Positions 31,485 to 40,161 of a stretch of 64,000 nt of DNA are shown piece by piece. A model generated the notes under the pieces. That model worked only from the letters and a program-made list of their open reading frames with translations, was not told the DNA's origin and searched no databases. The translations under genes and the position numbers were made by a program. The DNA lies in NCBI GenBank assembly GCA_016707705.1, contig JADJHD010000051.1:1-64000 (forward strand), given 5' to 3'. Each line of letters begins with the position of its first letter. Positions within the stretch are counted from its first letter, which is position 1. This DNA is from Bacteroidales bacterium. GTDB lineage: Bacteria; Bacteroidota; Bacteroidia; Bacteroidales; UBA4417.

Positions 31485-32594
31485 CTATTTCACCAGGGTG
31501 CCGGCATTCACGGTTCTGCCCTCATCAAGGCTCTTTCCTGCCTTGCCTTTATTGAGATAGTCCTTGGGAAGCTTTCCGGTTTCCTTTTTGAACGCCTGGT
31601 AAAAGGAGGTTCTGTTTCCAAACCCGCATTCAAAGGCAATTCCTTCAATTGTAAAATTGAGATTACCTGATTGCAGTAATTCAATTGACCATTGAATCCT
31701 GTAGCTATTTATAAAATCGGAGAACGACTTGTTGAAGTCAGCGTTTATAACCATTGATATCGTATTCGGCGATTCTCCCAGATCATTTGCAATTCGTTGA
31801 AGACTGCAGTTCTCATCCAAAAAGGGCCTTTTCTGATCCATAAGATTCAGGATCCGGTCTTTTATTTCATCTCTTTTTTCTTCGCTGATTGAGATCCCGG
31901 TATATTTTTCCTTCATGATTGGATGAAGAAAATTGGCCTTTGATGATGATAATCTGAAGAAGATATAAAGGAAAAATATGAGTCCGTAGACTGGCATATA
32001 CATTATCAGGTATATGGTGTCAAGTCGCAGTATGTAGGGAAGAAAAGCAAGCAATTGAAGAATCAGGGACACAATCAGAAGTTCAGCCCTGAGCTTGTGA
32101 ACGGCAGATAGTTTCATCTTCCTGATTTCCAATATCATCAAAACAATATTGGCAACGATGGAATATCCAACAAGTATGGCATTATACACCGAATAAATTA
32201 TCAACGATGTCCCCTTCATTGTAACGGCGACAAACTCATTAACATATTGAGGATCAAATATGCTGTAAACCAAAAAGGGGATATAAAGCATAGTTGGAAT
32301 GAATAGCCAGATGTTGAATGTCTTCTTTTGCTTGTGCCCCAGACTATTAATGAAGAGCACAAGATATCCACCCCATGACAGGTTAAAAATCATGCTTAGG
32401 TGAAACATTACAGAACTCCCCTGCTTCAGATAAAGAAGCAAATTGCTGGCAAATGAAATAAAAGGGGAAAAGAACAGAAGTCCCAGCCAAAGAAAGACAA
32501 TGTCCTTTTTTGCTTTCCGGAAACTTAGTGTTGAAATCAGAGTATAGCTGAATGCAGCTAAGGAAGATATTATCAGAACCAGGTTTTCGTCCAT
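31485..32594 (-). CDS. Membrane-anchored AraC-family transcriptional regulator
   Basis: The first 215 residues contain six to seven membrane helices (for example LIISSLAAFSYTLISTLSF, IVFLWLGLLFFSPFISFA, ELLIVSLILQLLAFLPYIL). A cytoplasmic AraC-type DNA-binding domain follows at about 245-345, with FLDENCSLQRIANDLGESPN for the first helix-turn-helix and FTIEGIAFECGFGNRTSFYQ, AFKKETGKLPKDYL for the second. This 7TM-plus-AraC layout is common in Bacteroidota and is thought to sense an envelope or extracellular signal. It is convergent with the lipoprotein pair (27 bp between stops) and divergent from the outer-membrane-type genes that follow. A TATTTTTG -7-like element lies about 70 bp upstream of its start. 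Confidence 0.85.
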   Translation of the reverse strand: MDENLVLIISSLAAFSYTLISTLSFRKAKKDIVFLWLGLLFFSPFISFASNLLLYLKQGSSVMFHLSMIFNLSWGGYLVLFINSLGHKQKKTFNIWLFIPTMLYIPFLVYSIFDPQYVNEFVAVTMKGTSLIIYSVYNAILVGYSIVANIVLMILEIRKMKLSAVHKLRAELLIVSLILQLLAFLPYILRLDTIYLIMYMPVYGLIFFLYIFFRLSSSKANFLHPIMKEKYTGISISEEKRDEIKDRILNLMDQKRPFLDENCSLQRIANDLGESPNTISMVINADFNKSFSDFINSYRIQWSIELLQSGNLNFTIEGIAFECGFGNRTSFYQAFKKETGKLPKDYLNKGKAGKSLDEGRTVNAGTLVK

Positions 32595-32836
32595 TTCAGG
32601 CTTTGGGGCTTAATCTCTGCCCTTTTCTTGTTAATAATTACAATAGTTTACATAAGAAAGAAGCAAAAATAGTTTTTTTGAGTCAACTTATTGAAATACG
32701 AAATTTTAGCTCACAAGAATACATTATACCCGCACGCTTACTAGGATTTTTGCTGATCTGACTTAGTGCCAATTTGATTATCAAAGACCAGATATACTTT
32801 AACCAATATTCATAAAACCCTAATAATTAAACAACT

Positions 32837-33748
32837 ATGTACAAACTCCTTCCTCTTTTTGTTATTTGCTTATTGCTTTCCCCTGTCAGCATTCTCGCAC
32901 AAACTTTTCAATTTGATTACAAACAGTCACCTTATGTCTGTTTGAATCTCAAGTTTCTGGATGCTAAATTTGGCGGACAGTATAACGGATTAGGAGTTGG
33001 CATTGAACCGGTTGTTAATGTCGGGGAGAATTTAAGATTGCGAACCTGTTTCGATCTGCCTTACATTGATGGAAAGTACAAATCCATGAACAGCAGCCGC
33101 AACAACACCAATGAACTCAAAAAATTCTACAAACTAGGCGCCGCTGCTGAATTTGCGCTCATTAACTGGACAGATTATTCCAGTGAAAAGGTTAACCTGA
33201 GGGAGGAAGATGCTGGTGGAGGCTGGCGCCGAATATATTACGAATCAGTCTTGGTGGAATACCGGAATCAGATTGAATTGAGGGGCGGGCTGGAGCAGTT
33301 CAGATATATTTTGGAATTGAACCGGTATAATGCAGAAATGAAGGATGGCGACCCAATATTAATGATCAATAACAGGCGTTTGTCAGAATATGATGCAGTG
33401 GCAAACTGGAAACTGAATAGCCTTTATTTCGGACTAAGCTACAGCAGAGTTTTCAGCTCTTTTGTCGAAGTTTCAGGGAAATCGGCAAGATTCAGCGAAT
33501 CCTTTACCTGGTATGCAGACTATATTCTGCCACTATCCTCAGCAATCGAAACACTCAAACTAGGTGGAAATGAGTACGATTTGAATCCTTATGTGAAGAA
33601 GAGCAGTTGGGGATTAAAATTCGGAGTCATTCGCACTACTGAAGGTTTCGTGAAAATTGAGGCCGGAATAATGCCCGGAGTTAAAGCGGGCTATTACATT
33701 GATATGGGATTGGGTTACCCTCTTAAGTTGCTGAAGAGGAAAGGCTGA
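32837..33748 (+). CDS. Secreted outer-membrane-type protein of unknown function
   Basis: The product is 303 residues with a signal peptide (FVICLLLSPVSILAQ). The mature part is rich in alternating aromatic strands (SPYVCLNLKFLDAKFGGQYN, LRLRTCFDLPYIDGKY, IELRGGLEQFRYILELNRY, SLYFGLSYSRVFSSF, ESFTWYADYILPL) and ends in KAGYYIDMGLGYPLKLLKRK, compatible with an outer-membrane beta barrel or a large beta sandwich. No named family is recognised. It follows the divergent AraC-type regulator across 242 bp, which makes regulation by that protein plausible but unproven. Confidence 0.7.
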   Translation: MYKLLPLFVICLLLSPVSILAQTFQFDYKQSPYVCLNLKFLDAKFGGQYNGLGVGIEPVVNVGENLRLRTCFDLPYIDGKYKSMNSSRNNTNELKKFYKLGAAAEFALINWTDYSSEKVNLREEDAGGGWRRIYYESVLVEYRNQIELRGGLEQFRYILELNRYNAEMKDGDPILMINNRRLSEYDAVANWKLNSLYFGLSYSRVFSSFVEVSGKSARFSESFTWYADYILPLSSAIETLKLGGNEYDLNPYVKKSSWGLKFGVIRTTEGFVKIEAGIMPGVKAGYYIDMGLGYPLKLLKRKG

Positions 33749-33760
33749 GACCTCTTTTTC
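33735..33760 (+). terminator. Possible weak rho-independent terminator
   Basis: AGAGG and CCTCT pair around an 11-base loop, followed by TTTT. It overlaps the end of the 303-residue gene. The stem is only 5 bp, so it is uncertain. Confidence 0.3.
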
Positions 33761-33870
33761 AGTTGCCGGCCCACTCCTGGCAGAGACTCTGCCCCAAAGC
33801 TGCTATAAACCCATTCATAACGGGCTGATTGTCATTAATTTTTAATTAATAAACTTTAAAACTCCTCAAA

Positions 33871-34332
33871 ATGAAATTTAAAAAACTTGTCCTGATTCTT
33901 GTAGTGTTACTGGGATTTACCGCCAGTCAGTATGCCCAGAAAATGTCACGCACCGAAACAATGACGCTCTATTACAGCACAACAGCACTTGATAAAGAGT
34001 GCCTGGAACACTTGATACAATTTGTACTGACAAAGGATGTGGCTGAATATACTTCTGCTTCCAAAATTTTAAAAACCCAGCTGGATAATTCCAACAAACT
34101 AAAAAATAATGGCACCGGAGACTGGGAGCTAATGTTTTCGATAGATGCAGCCGTGAATATCTATGATTCAATGATTGCAATTTATGGCGATTATTTCAGG
34201 GATCAAATCATCAGGGACGAAACTAAAACGAGCGACTTTGAATACATGGGAAAGACTTATCAGCTGTCGAAAATGAGGAAAAAGGAGTTTAAGGACCTGG
34301 CAGAAGAATTGAAGAAACTGGAGAAAAAGTAG
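33871..34332 (+). CDS. Small secreted protein of unknown function
   Basis: The product is 153 residues: signal peptide (LVLILVVLLGFTASQYAQ), then a largely helical mature domain (TALDKECLEHLIQFVLTKDV, SASKILKTQLDNSNKLKN) ending in a lysine-rich helix (KKEFKDLAEELKKLEKK). No family is recognised. It sits in a row of three plus-strand genes for exported proteins between the AraC-type regulator and the exporter. Confidence 0.7.
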   Translation: MKFKKLVLILVVLLGFTASQYAQKMSRTETMTLYYSTTALDKECLEHLIQFVLTKDVAEYTSASKILKTQLDNSNKLKNNGTGDWELMFSIDAAVNIYDSMIAIYGDYFRDQIIRDETKTSDFEYMGKTYQLSKMRKKEFKDLAEELKKLEKK

Positions 34333-34405
34333 AATCATCCTACATAACCAACTATTATTGCAACTAAAGGGAAGGCTTTATCTCACAACCAAAAACCCTC
34401 AAATC

Positions 34406-34978
34406 ATGAAATTCATAGTAGTATCCGTTTTCCTAATGGTAGTAGCTTGTAAATTGTCGGCTCAGGCTCCTGATTTGGACTATTATTCACAGCTCGGGTT
34501 CAGTGCTGGATATGCAACTGGTAAAGCTACGGGGGCGCCTTCAATCGGCGTTATTCATAACACATTTTTAGGCAATTACTGGTTCTATGAGGCCTCTGCA
34601 TGCAGGCTTGCATTTTTCAATGGAAAGAGTCAGAAAAGCAAGATAATAATGCTCGATTTGATGACAATTGACATGGGGTTTGGGTATACATCAGAGAATT
34701 TCTTTATTGGAATCTCCCCCTGTTCAATAAATCTAACTCAGAGTCCAAACATCGGTATTGCGGCTTTAAGCAAGTGCAGAATCTTCGAAAATTATGTTAT
34801 TGAAACCAAGGTTGAGCCCTATTTGTATGGCAAACCGGAAAATTATGGACTTCTGAACAACAATTTCTATTTGGGGGTACACTATTGGTTTTCCGATTTT
34901 TTCTCTCTCGGACTGCGTTATAACCGCTATGATTATTATCGGAGTTACAATATTATGGCCTCGTGGAACTTCTTGTAA
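34406..34978 (+). CDS. Outer-membrane beta-barrel-like protein
   Basis: The start at 34406 (MKFIVVSVFLMVVACKLSAQ) gives a signal peptide and is preferred over an upstream in-frame ATG at 34358. The mature part of about 170 residues has repeated glycine/aromatic strands (YSQLGFSAGYATGKATGAPS, NYWFYEASACRLAFF, DMGFGYTSENFFIGISP, FYLGVHYWFSDFFSLGLRYN) and ends with a strand closing in Phe-Leu (YNIMASWNFL), a typical last strand of small barrels. No named family is recognised; 190 residues is in the range of 8-stranded barrels. Confidence 0.7.
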   Translation: MKFIVVSVFLMVVACKLSAQAPDLDYYSQLGFSAGYATGKATGAPSIGVIHNTFLGNYWFYEASACRLAFFNGKSQKSKIIMLDLMTIDMGFGYTSENFFIGISPCSINLTQSPNIGIAALSKCRIFENYVIETKVEPYLYGKPENYGLLNNNFYLGVHYWFSDFFSLGLRYNRYDYYRSYNIMASWNFL

Positions 34979-35070
34979 CAGATTGAATATCTGTAATCAA
35001 AGCTTACATCTCAAACTCCTGGAGGATTTCATTATTACCGATCCTGCTGCTTTTTGCATGGGGGCACAAT

Positions 35071-35540
35071 GTCCACCGCGGCGGACACAAAGCTATAGTC
35101 CAGAATCTACTATTGAAGAGAAAGTTTGGACGCAAAGAGAGAGATTTTCAATAAGTCTTCGTGTTCCTTCGTGGCTTGGTGTCTTCGTGGCAAGAAGAAC
35201 TGCCACCAAGGCACTAAGGCACAAAGTCCGCCGCGGCGGACACTAAGGTATATTCCAGAAACTACTATTGAGGAGATAGTTTGGACGTTGAGGGGGAGAT
35301 TTTCAATAAGTCTTCGTGTGACTTGGTGTCTTAGTGCCTTTGTGGCAAAAAGAACCGCCACTAAGACACTAAGGCACAAAGTCCGCCTCGGCGGACACTA
35401 AGGTATATTCCAGAAACTACTATTGAGGAGATAGTTTGGACGTTGAGGGGGAGTTTTTCAATAAGTCTTTGTGTTCCTTGGTGACTTGGTGCCTTTGTGG
35501 CAAAAACGAATCGCCACTAAGACACAAAGGCACAAAGTTT
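35071..35540. repeat. Three tandem copies of a 155-bp repeat
   Basis: Units start at 35071, 35226 and 35381, each opening with a palindrome GTCCGCC(G/T)CGGCGGAC (the first with one change) and containing ACTACTATTGAGGAGATAGT, TTCAATAAGTCTT and a TGGTG(C/T)CTTNGTGGCAAAA segment whose reverse complement, CCACTAAGACACTAAGGCAC, follows shortly after. Each unit can thus fold into a long hairpin. Short frames over it are products of the repeat. Confidence 0.9.
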
Positions 35541-35542
35541 TA

Positions 35543-36655
35543 TCAGGAAACCTTCCTGTACCTCCACACTGCCATGGAGAGGGCAACTATGGCATAGATC
35601 AGGACTGCCATCAGGTCGCGGGCAATATCGGCAAAGCCGGAACCTTTCAGGAGAATCATTCTCATCATTTTGATGAAATAGGCGATAGGATTAATCATAT
35701 TCAGCTGCTGAGCCCAATAAGGCATGCTTTCAACCGGAGTGAAGAGTCCGCTCATCATAATGAACACCACCGCAAAAAACCAGGCAAGGAACATAGCCTG
35801 CTGCTGAGTATTCGCCAGTGTTGAAAGAAATAGTCCGATCCCCAGTACTGCGAACAGATAAACCGCAGCTACCAGGAATACCAGCGGAACACTTCCCACC
35901 ATAGGAATGCTGAAGATAATTCTGGCAAGCGTCAGTCCGAAAGCAAGCTCAAACAAGGCAATCAGCCAGAAGGGCAAAAGTTTTCCAATGACAAACTGGT
36001 ATTTCCGGATAGGGCTCACATTGATCTGTTCAATAGTGCCGATTTCCTTCTCCCTCACCACATTCATTGAAGAAAGGAACATCCCGATTATGGTAACCAG
36101 CAAGGCCAGAATCCCCGGGACCATGTAAGTAGTATAGTTCAGTTCCGGATTAAACCAGTAGGAATAGCTAACCTGCATAGGCTGCTTGAAATCCTGTCCG
36201 CCCATTGATTCCACCACCAGTTCCTGGTTGAAATCCATGATAATTCCATTTCCATAGGCATTCATAATAGCTGCGGCAGATCCGTCGATAGCATTGGTCA
36301 CCAGCTTTACCGAAGCTTTGGAATCCTTTACTATATCACGTTCAAAGCCATTGGGAATCACCAGCACCTGATGGGCCTGCCCTTTCTTCAGCAACTCTGC
36401 AGCCTGATCATAATTGGGGAGATAGGATTTCAGGGTGTAAAATTTCGGTGCCTTGAACTTTGAAATAAGTGCACGTGAAGTGGTAGTATGATCCTGATCA
36501 ACCACTACAAGATTGATATTCCTGATTTCGAAGGTAACGGCAAAGGCCAGAATAAGCAGCTGAATTATAGGAATAACAAAGATTACCGGCAGCATGGTCT
36601 TGTTTCTGAAGATCTGCCGGAATTCCTTCTGCAATATGAATCTTATTGTTCTCAC
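35543..36655 (-). CDS. ABC-2 type exporter permease (YbhR/YbhS-like)
   Basis: The product is 370 residues with the architecture of ABC-2 permeases: an N-terminal membrane helix (MLPVIFVIPIIQLLILAFAV) after the cytoplasmic start (RFILQKEFRQIFRNKTML), a periplasmic domain of about 130 residues (VVDQDHTTTSRALISKF, ASVKLVTNAIDGSAAAIMNAY), then five helices between about 175 and 365. NVVREKEIGTIEQINVSPI is the conserved ABC-2 coupling motif. It is last in the exporter gene cluster, 12 bp after the other permease, so the two probably form a heterodimeric channel powered by the two ATPases upstream. Confidence 0.9.
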   Translation of the reverse strand: MRTIRFILQKEFRQIFRNKTMLPVIFVIPIIQLLILAFAVTFEIRNINLVVVDQDHTTTSRALISKFKAPKFYTLKSYLPNYDQAAELLKKGQAHQVLVIPNGFERDIVKDSKASVKLVTNAIDGSAAAIMNAYGNGIIMDFNQELVVESMGGQDFKQPMQVSYSYWFNPELNYTTYMVPGILALLVTIIGMFLSSMNVVREKEIGTIEQINVSPIRKYQFVIGKLLPFWLIALFELAFGLTLARIIFSIPMVGSVPLVFLVAAVYLFAVLGIGLFLSTLANTQQQAMFLAWFFAVVFIMMSGLFTPVESMPYWAQQLNMINPIAYFIKMMRMILLKGSGFADIARDLMAVLIYAIVALSMAVWRYRKVS

Positions 36656-36667
36656 TTCGTTTAGTAG

Positions 36668-37765
36668 TTATTCCAGTCTTATTTTGAATTTTTTCACGCT
36701 CAGTCCTATGAAGAACAGGGCCATACCTGCAATAATCAGGGTTTCTTTCCAAACATATTGAATTCCCAGGCCCTTCAGCATTATTGCCTTGATAATTACT
36801 ATGAACCATCGTGGCGGCATGATATAGCTCAAAACCTGCAGTGCCAGGGGCATGTTCTCAATCGGAAAAATAAACCCGGAAAGCAGGATGGTGGGGAGCA
36901 TCAATGCAAACATCGAAAGCATCATCGCCATCTGCTGACTGTTGCTCACCGTTGAAATGAAGATTCCCAGCGATAGAGCCATCACGATGAACAGAATACT
37001 TTCAGCCAACAGCAGAACCAGGCTTCCCTTTACAGGCATTTCAAAGATGAAATAGCTCATAATCAGGATGGTGATTGCATTGATAAAGCTAAGCAATACA
37101 TAGGGCAGCACTTTCCCGATTACGATCTGAGCCGGCTTCAGTGGCGATACCAGCAGGATTTCCATGGTTCCGAGTTCCTTTTCCCTCGCGATTGAGATCG
37201 AGGTCATCATGGCAGAAATCAGCATCAGCAGAACGGTTATGATTCCCGGCACGAACATGAAAACGCTCTTAAGTCCGGGATTATAAAGCATCTGTGATTC
37301 CGTACTTATTTCCACCGGCAGCGCCATACCGTCAAAATACTCCTGCTGATAGTTATTTACGATGGCATTGGTATAATTCACGATCAGGTTGGCGGTGTTA
37401 GGATCGGAAGCATCGGCTATCAGCTGGATTTTAGCCTCACGGTTCTTTTCAAGGTTTTTGGCAAAATCCTTCTCGAAAATAATAACCTCCTTGATCTTTC
37501 CCTTCTTGAATATTTCATGGATTTCCGCTTCATTCCTTACGACATCTCCCCTCTGGAAAAAGCCGGAAGAAAGGATTTTGTTGGAAATCTGCTGGGTGAC
37601 ATAATCGTTGGAATGATCAAGAATGGCAATCGGGGCATTCTTCACCTCATTCGAAATGGCGAAACCAAATAATAGCACCTGGACAACGGGCATCCCAAAA
37701 AGAATAACCATGGAACGGATATCCCTGAAAATATGGTAAAACTCTTTAATGATGAAGCCTTTCAT
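36668..37765 (-). CDS. ABC-2 type exporter permease (YbhS-like)
   Basis: The product is 365 residues with the same layout as its neighbour: FIIKEFYHIFRDIRSMVIL, first helix FGMPVVQVLLFGFAI, a periplasmic domain to about residue 170, and the coupling motif SIAREKELGTMEILLVSPL. Five further helices follow. The two permeases are clearly paralogous. Its start is 266 bp from the ATPase gene, and that gap is filled by a dispersed hairpin repeat. Substrate unknown; YbhGFSR-type systems export drugs or small cations. Confidence 0.9.
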   Translation of the reverse strand: MKGFIIKEFYHIFRDIRSMVILFGMPVVQVLLFGFAISNEVKNAPIAILDHSNDYVTQQISNKILSSGFFQRGDVVRNEAEIHEIFKKGKIKEVIIFEKDFAKNLEKNREAKIQLIADASDPNTANLIVNYTNAIVNNYQQEYFDGMALPVEISTESQMLYNPGLKSVFMFVPGIITVLLMLISAMMTSISIAREKELGTMEILLVSPLKPAQIVIGKVLPYVLLSFINAITILIMSYFIFEMPVKGSLVLLLAESILFIVMALSLGIFISTVSNSQQMAMMLSMFALMLPTILLSGFIFPIENMPLALQVLSYIMPPRWFIVIIKAIMLKGLGIQYVWKETLIIAGMALFFIGLSVKKFKIRLE

Positions 37766-37809
37766 TGTGTTGGCTGGGGGGATTTGAAACTATTGTTAAT
37801 TATTCAAAT

Positions 37810-37970
37810 GAGGAAAAAGAATTCATCCGCCGGCTGGCGGACAGAAGTCAGAATTCAGTAGTCAGAATGGGAAAATGGAATCATTAGTTGGAGAATTAGT
37901 CTGTCCGCCTTAACGGATAGATTCCTACTACTGGATTCTGGATTCTGACTTCTGAATTCTATACGCCCAA
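37810..37970. repeat. Dispersed hairpin repeat, complete copy C
   Basis: It opens with TTCATCCGCCGGCTGGCGGA, GACAGAAGTCAGAATTCAGT, then GGGAAAATGGAATCATTAGT, TCTGTCCGCC and closes with the inverted GGATTCTGACTTCTGAATTC. Copies A and B match it. It lies between permease and ATPase genes of the exporter. Confidence 0.8.
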
Positions 37971-38031
37971 ATGGATGATTTCTATCGGTAAATATATTGT
38001 TAGCCATTCTTAAAGTCTATTCTCCCTTCAA

Positions 38032-38793
38032 TCATTTCGCTCTTGCCAGCTTCAAAAAGACATCCTCCATTGATGCCGCCCTGTATGTTTCCTTCAGTTT
38101 GAGCGGGGTGTCAAGGGCAACAATTTTTCCGTCGACCATAATGCTTACCCTGTCGCAGTATTCTGCCTCATCCATGTAGTGGGTGGTTACGAATACTGTG
38201 ATTCCCTCCTTTGCTGTTTCATGGATCATTTCCCAGAACTGCCTTCGGGTTATGGGATCTACTCCGCCGGTTGGTTCATCGAGGAACACAATCTTTGGCT
38301 GATGGATTACTGCTACCGAGAATGCCAGTTTCTGCTTCCATCCCAGCGGGATTTCCTTTAAAATTTTATTCTTCTCTCCCTGCAATCCGAGCCTTCCCAA
38401 CAATTCCTCCGTACGTTCCCTGATTTTCTCTGTTTTCAGTCCGTAAATGCCACCGTAAAAGCGGAAATTCTCCCAAACCGTCAGGTCATCATAAAGAGAG
38501 AACTTCTGGCTCATGTAACCGATGTTCCTTTTGATTTTTTCAGTCTGGGTATACACATTGAAACCTGCAATCGTTGCATTGCCTGAGGTTGGGGACGACA
38601 ATCCGCAAAGTATCCTCATTGCCGTTGTTTTTCCGGCACCATTGGCTCCCAGGAATCCAAAGATCTCCCCCCTGCTCACCGTAAAGTTCAGGTGGTCGTT
38701 GGCTACAAAGGAGCCAAACTTCTTCACCAGGTCCTGAACTTCGATGATCGGGCCGTTATTATCGGAGATATGTTCCAAACTTCCGGTTTGCAT
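38032..38793 (-). CDS. ABC exporter ATP-binding protein 2 (YbhF C-terminal-like)
   Basis: The product is 253 residues: a single ABC ATPase domain with Walker A GANGAGKTT, Q-loop SQKFSLYDDLTVWENF, signature region (here IPLGWKQKL, a degenerate form of LSGG), Walker B IVFLDEPTGGVD and switch His VTTHYMDEA. The C-terminus ends in SMEDVFLKLARAK, as in YbhF-type ATPases. It matches the second ATPase half of E. coli YbhF, here as a separate polypeptide. The LGW variant of the signature is also the usual form in that half. It pairs with the frameshifted ATPase 1 at 39.1-40.0 kb. Confidence 0.9.
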   Translation of the reverse strand: MQTGSLEHISDNNGPIIEVQDLVKKFGSFVANDHLNFTVSRGEIFGFLGANGAGKTTAMRILCGLSSPTSGNATIAGFNVYTQTEKIKRNIGYMSQKFSLYDDLTVWENFRFYGGIYGLKTEKIRERTEELLGRLGLQGEKNKILKEIPLGWKQKLAFSVAVIHQPKIVFLDEPTGGVDPITRRQFWEMIHETAKEGITVFVTTHYMDEAEYCDRVSIMVDGKIVALDTPLKLKETYRAASMEDVFLKLARAK

Positions 38794-38839
38794 AATTTAC
38801 AATCTTCGGGGCTGTTTAAGTATATTTAATTGCAATTTT

Positions 38840-39090
38840 TGAATCCAGAAGTCATCCGCCGGCTGGCGGACAGAAGTCAGAATGGCTTGACTATATGCTT
38901 CTAATAATTTGCTCACTTCTTCTCTTTGTATCCTCTCGACCCAAGCGCCACATCTTCTTTGGGAGCTACTAAACATAAACCAACTGAGGACTCTGCCATA
39001 CAATTAAATCTAAAAAACTTTTTGCAGGTTTATTCATCTTCTGGCTTCTTGGATTCTGTCCGCCGGCTGGCGGATGAATTCCTTTTGCTG
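38840..39090. repeat. Partial copies of the dispersed hairpin repeat between the two ATPase genes
   Basis: Two facing pieces flank unrelated sequence: CATCCGCCGGCTGGCGGACA followed by GAAGTCAGAATGG at 38.85 kb and GGATTCTGTCCGCCGGCTGG followed by CGGATGAATTCC at 39.05 kb. Together they fill most of the 335-bp gap. The short frame between (38797-39003) is not supported as a gene. Confidence 0.7.
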
Positions 39091-39128
39091 TAACAGTACT
39101 CATAATTGAGAGAACTTTAAACAATCTC

Positions 39129-40041
39129 TTATCCTTTCATCAAATCCATGAAACAATCTTCAATGGTTGGGCGGGTTTCTTCTATCTCGACAGACTGATG
39201 CCCGCAATCTTCGAGGAATTTCCTTATTTCGGGCTCGCTGCCCGCATTATCCACGAGAGTCAGGTGAATGTGCTGCCCAAAAAGGAAAGCGCTCCTGGTG
39301 GCCTTAAAACGTCTCAAATCCAACAGCAATTCGTAAGTGTCATTTGTCCTGACCGACCAGAGGCGACTGCTGAAATTCTTAATGATACCTTCCGGAGTAT
39401 TAATATCCATGATTTTCCCGGCCTGAATCAGCGCAACCCTGTCGCAGCGCATGGCCTCATCCATGTAAGGCGTTGAAACCAGAATGGTGATTCCCTTCCT
39501 TTTCAGGCGGTCCAGCATATCCCAGAATTCCTTCCTGGAAACGGCGTCCACTCCGGTGGTTGGCTCATCCAGAATCAACACCTCCGGTTTATGAATGAGG
39601 GCGCAGGAGAGGGCAAGCTTTTGCTTCATTCCTCCTGAAAGTTTGCCAGCCCTTCTGGTTTTGAAAGGTTCTATCTGACTGTAGATCTCCTTAACCAGAT
39701 CATAATTGGCTTCGGGAGTGGTTTTGAATATTCCCGCGAAGAAGCGGAGGTTCTCTTCAACGGTGAGATCCTGATACAGGGAAAATTTTCCGGGCATGTA
39801 GCCGAGAATATCCCTGATTTTCCTGAAATCCTTAACCACATCATAGCCTTCAAGTGTTGCAGAGCCGCTTCCGGGCAGCAGCAAGTGTTGTAAGTATCCT
39901 GAAAAGTGTGGTTTTCCCTGCTCCGTCGGGGCCAATAAGTCCAAACAGCTCACCCTTCCCCACTGAAATGGAGATATCATCCAGGGCAAGGGTGTCCCCG
40001 AATTTTTTACTGACCTTATCAACTTTTACTGAAACTGACAT
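39129..40041 (-). pseudogene. ABC exporter ATP-binding protein 1 (YbhF N-terminal-like), single frameshift
   Basis: The start at 40041 gives MSVSVKVDKVSKKFGDTLAL and Walker A GPDGAGKTTLFRILTTL. At about 39882 the frame changes (one extra base before CTGCTGCCC) and the rest is perfectly continuous: LLPGSGSATLEGYDVVKD, Q-loop PGKFSLYQDLTVEENL, signature KLSGGMKQKLAL, Walker B VLILDEPTTGVD, and a switch region VSTPYMDEA in which the usual His is Pro, as is common in the first half of YbhF-type ATPases. Without the shift the product would be about 304 residues, a complete ATPase. Everything else is intact, so a base error is the simplest explanation; if real, the exporter would lack one ATPase. 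Confidence 0.85.
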
Positions 40042-40161
40042 GATTTTAGGGCAATAGGGTGGCTGGCTGAGGAGCGAAACGACTTTTCAGTCGACACTTA
40101 TCAGATTGTTAATTAATTTGTTACGAAGAACTTTGAACCCGGAGGCTAAGCAGGGATTTTA

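Noticed and set aside
35126..35401. Plus-strand frames across the 155-bp repeats
   Set aside because: The reading is set by tandem repetition of non-coding sequence; no homology.
38797..39003. Small minus-strand gene between the ATPases
   Set aside because: It overlaps repeat pieces, has no recognisable features and no ribosome binding site that I can see.
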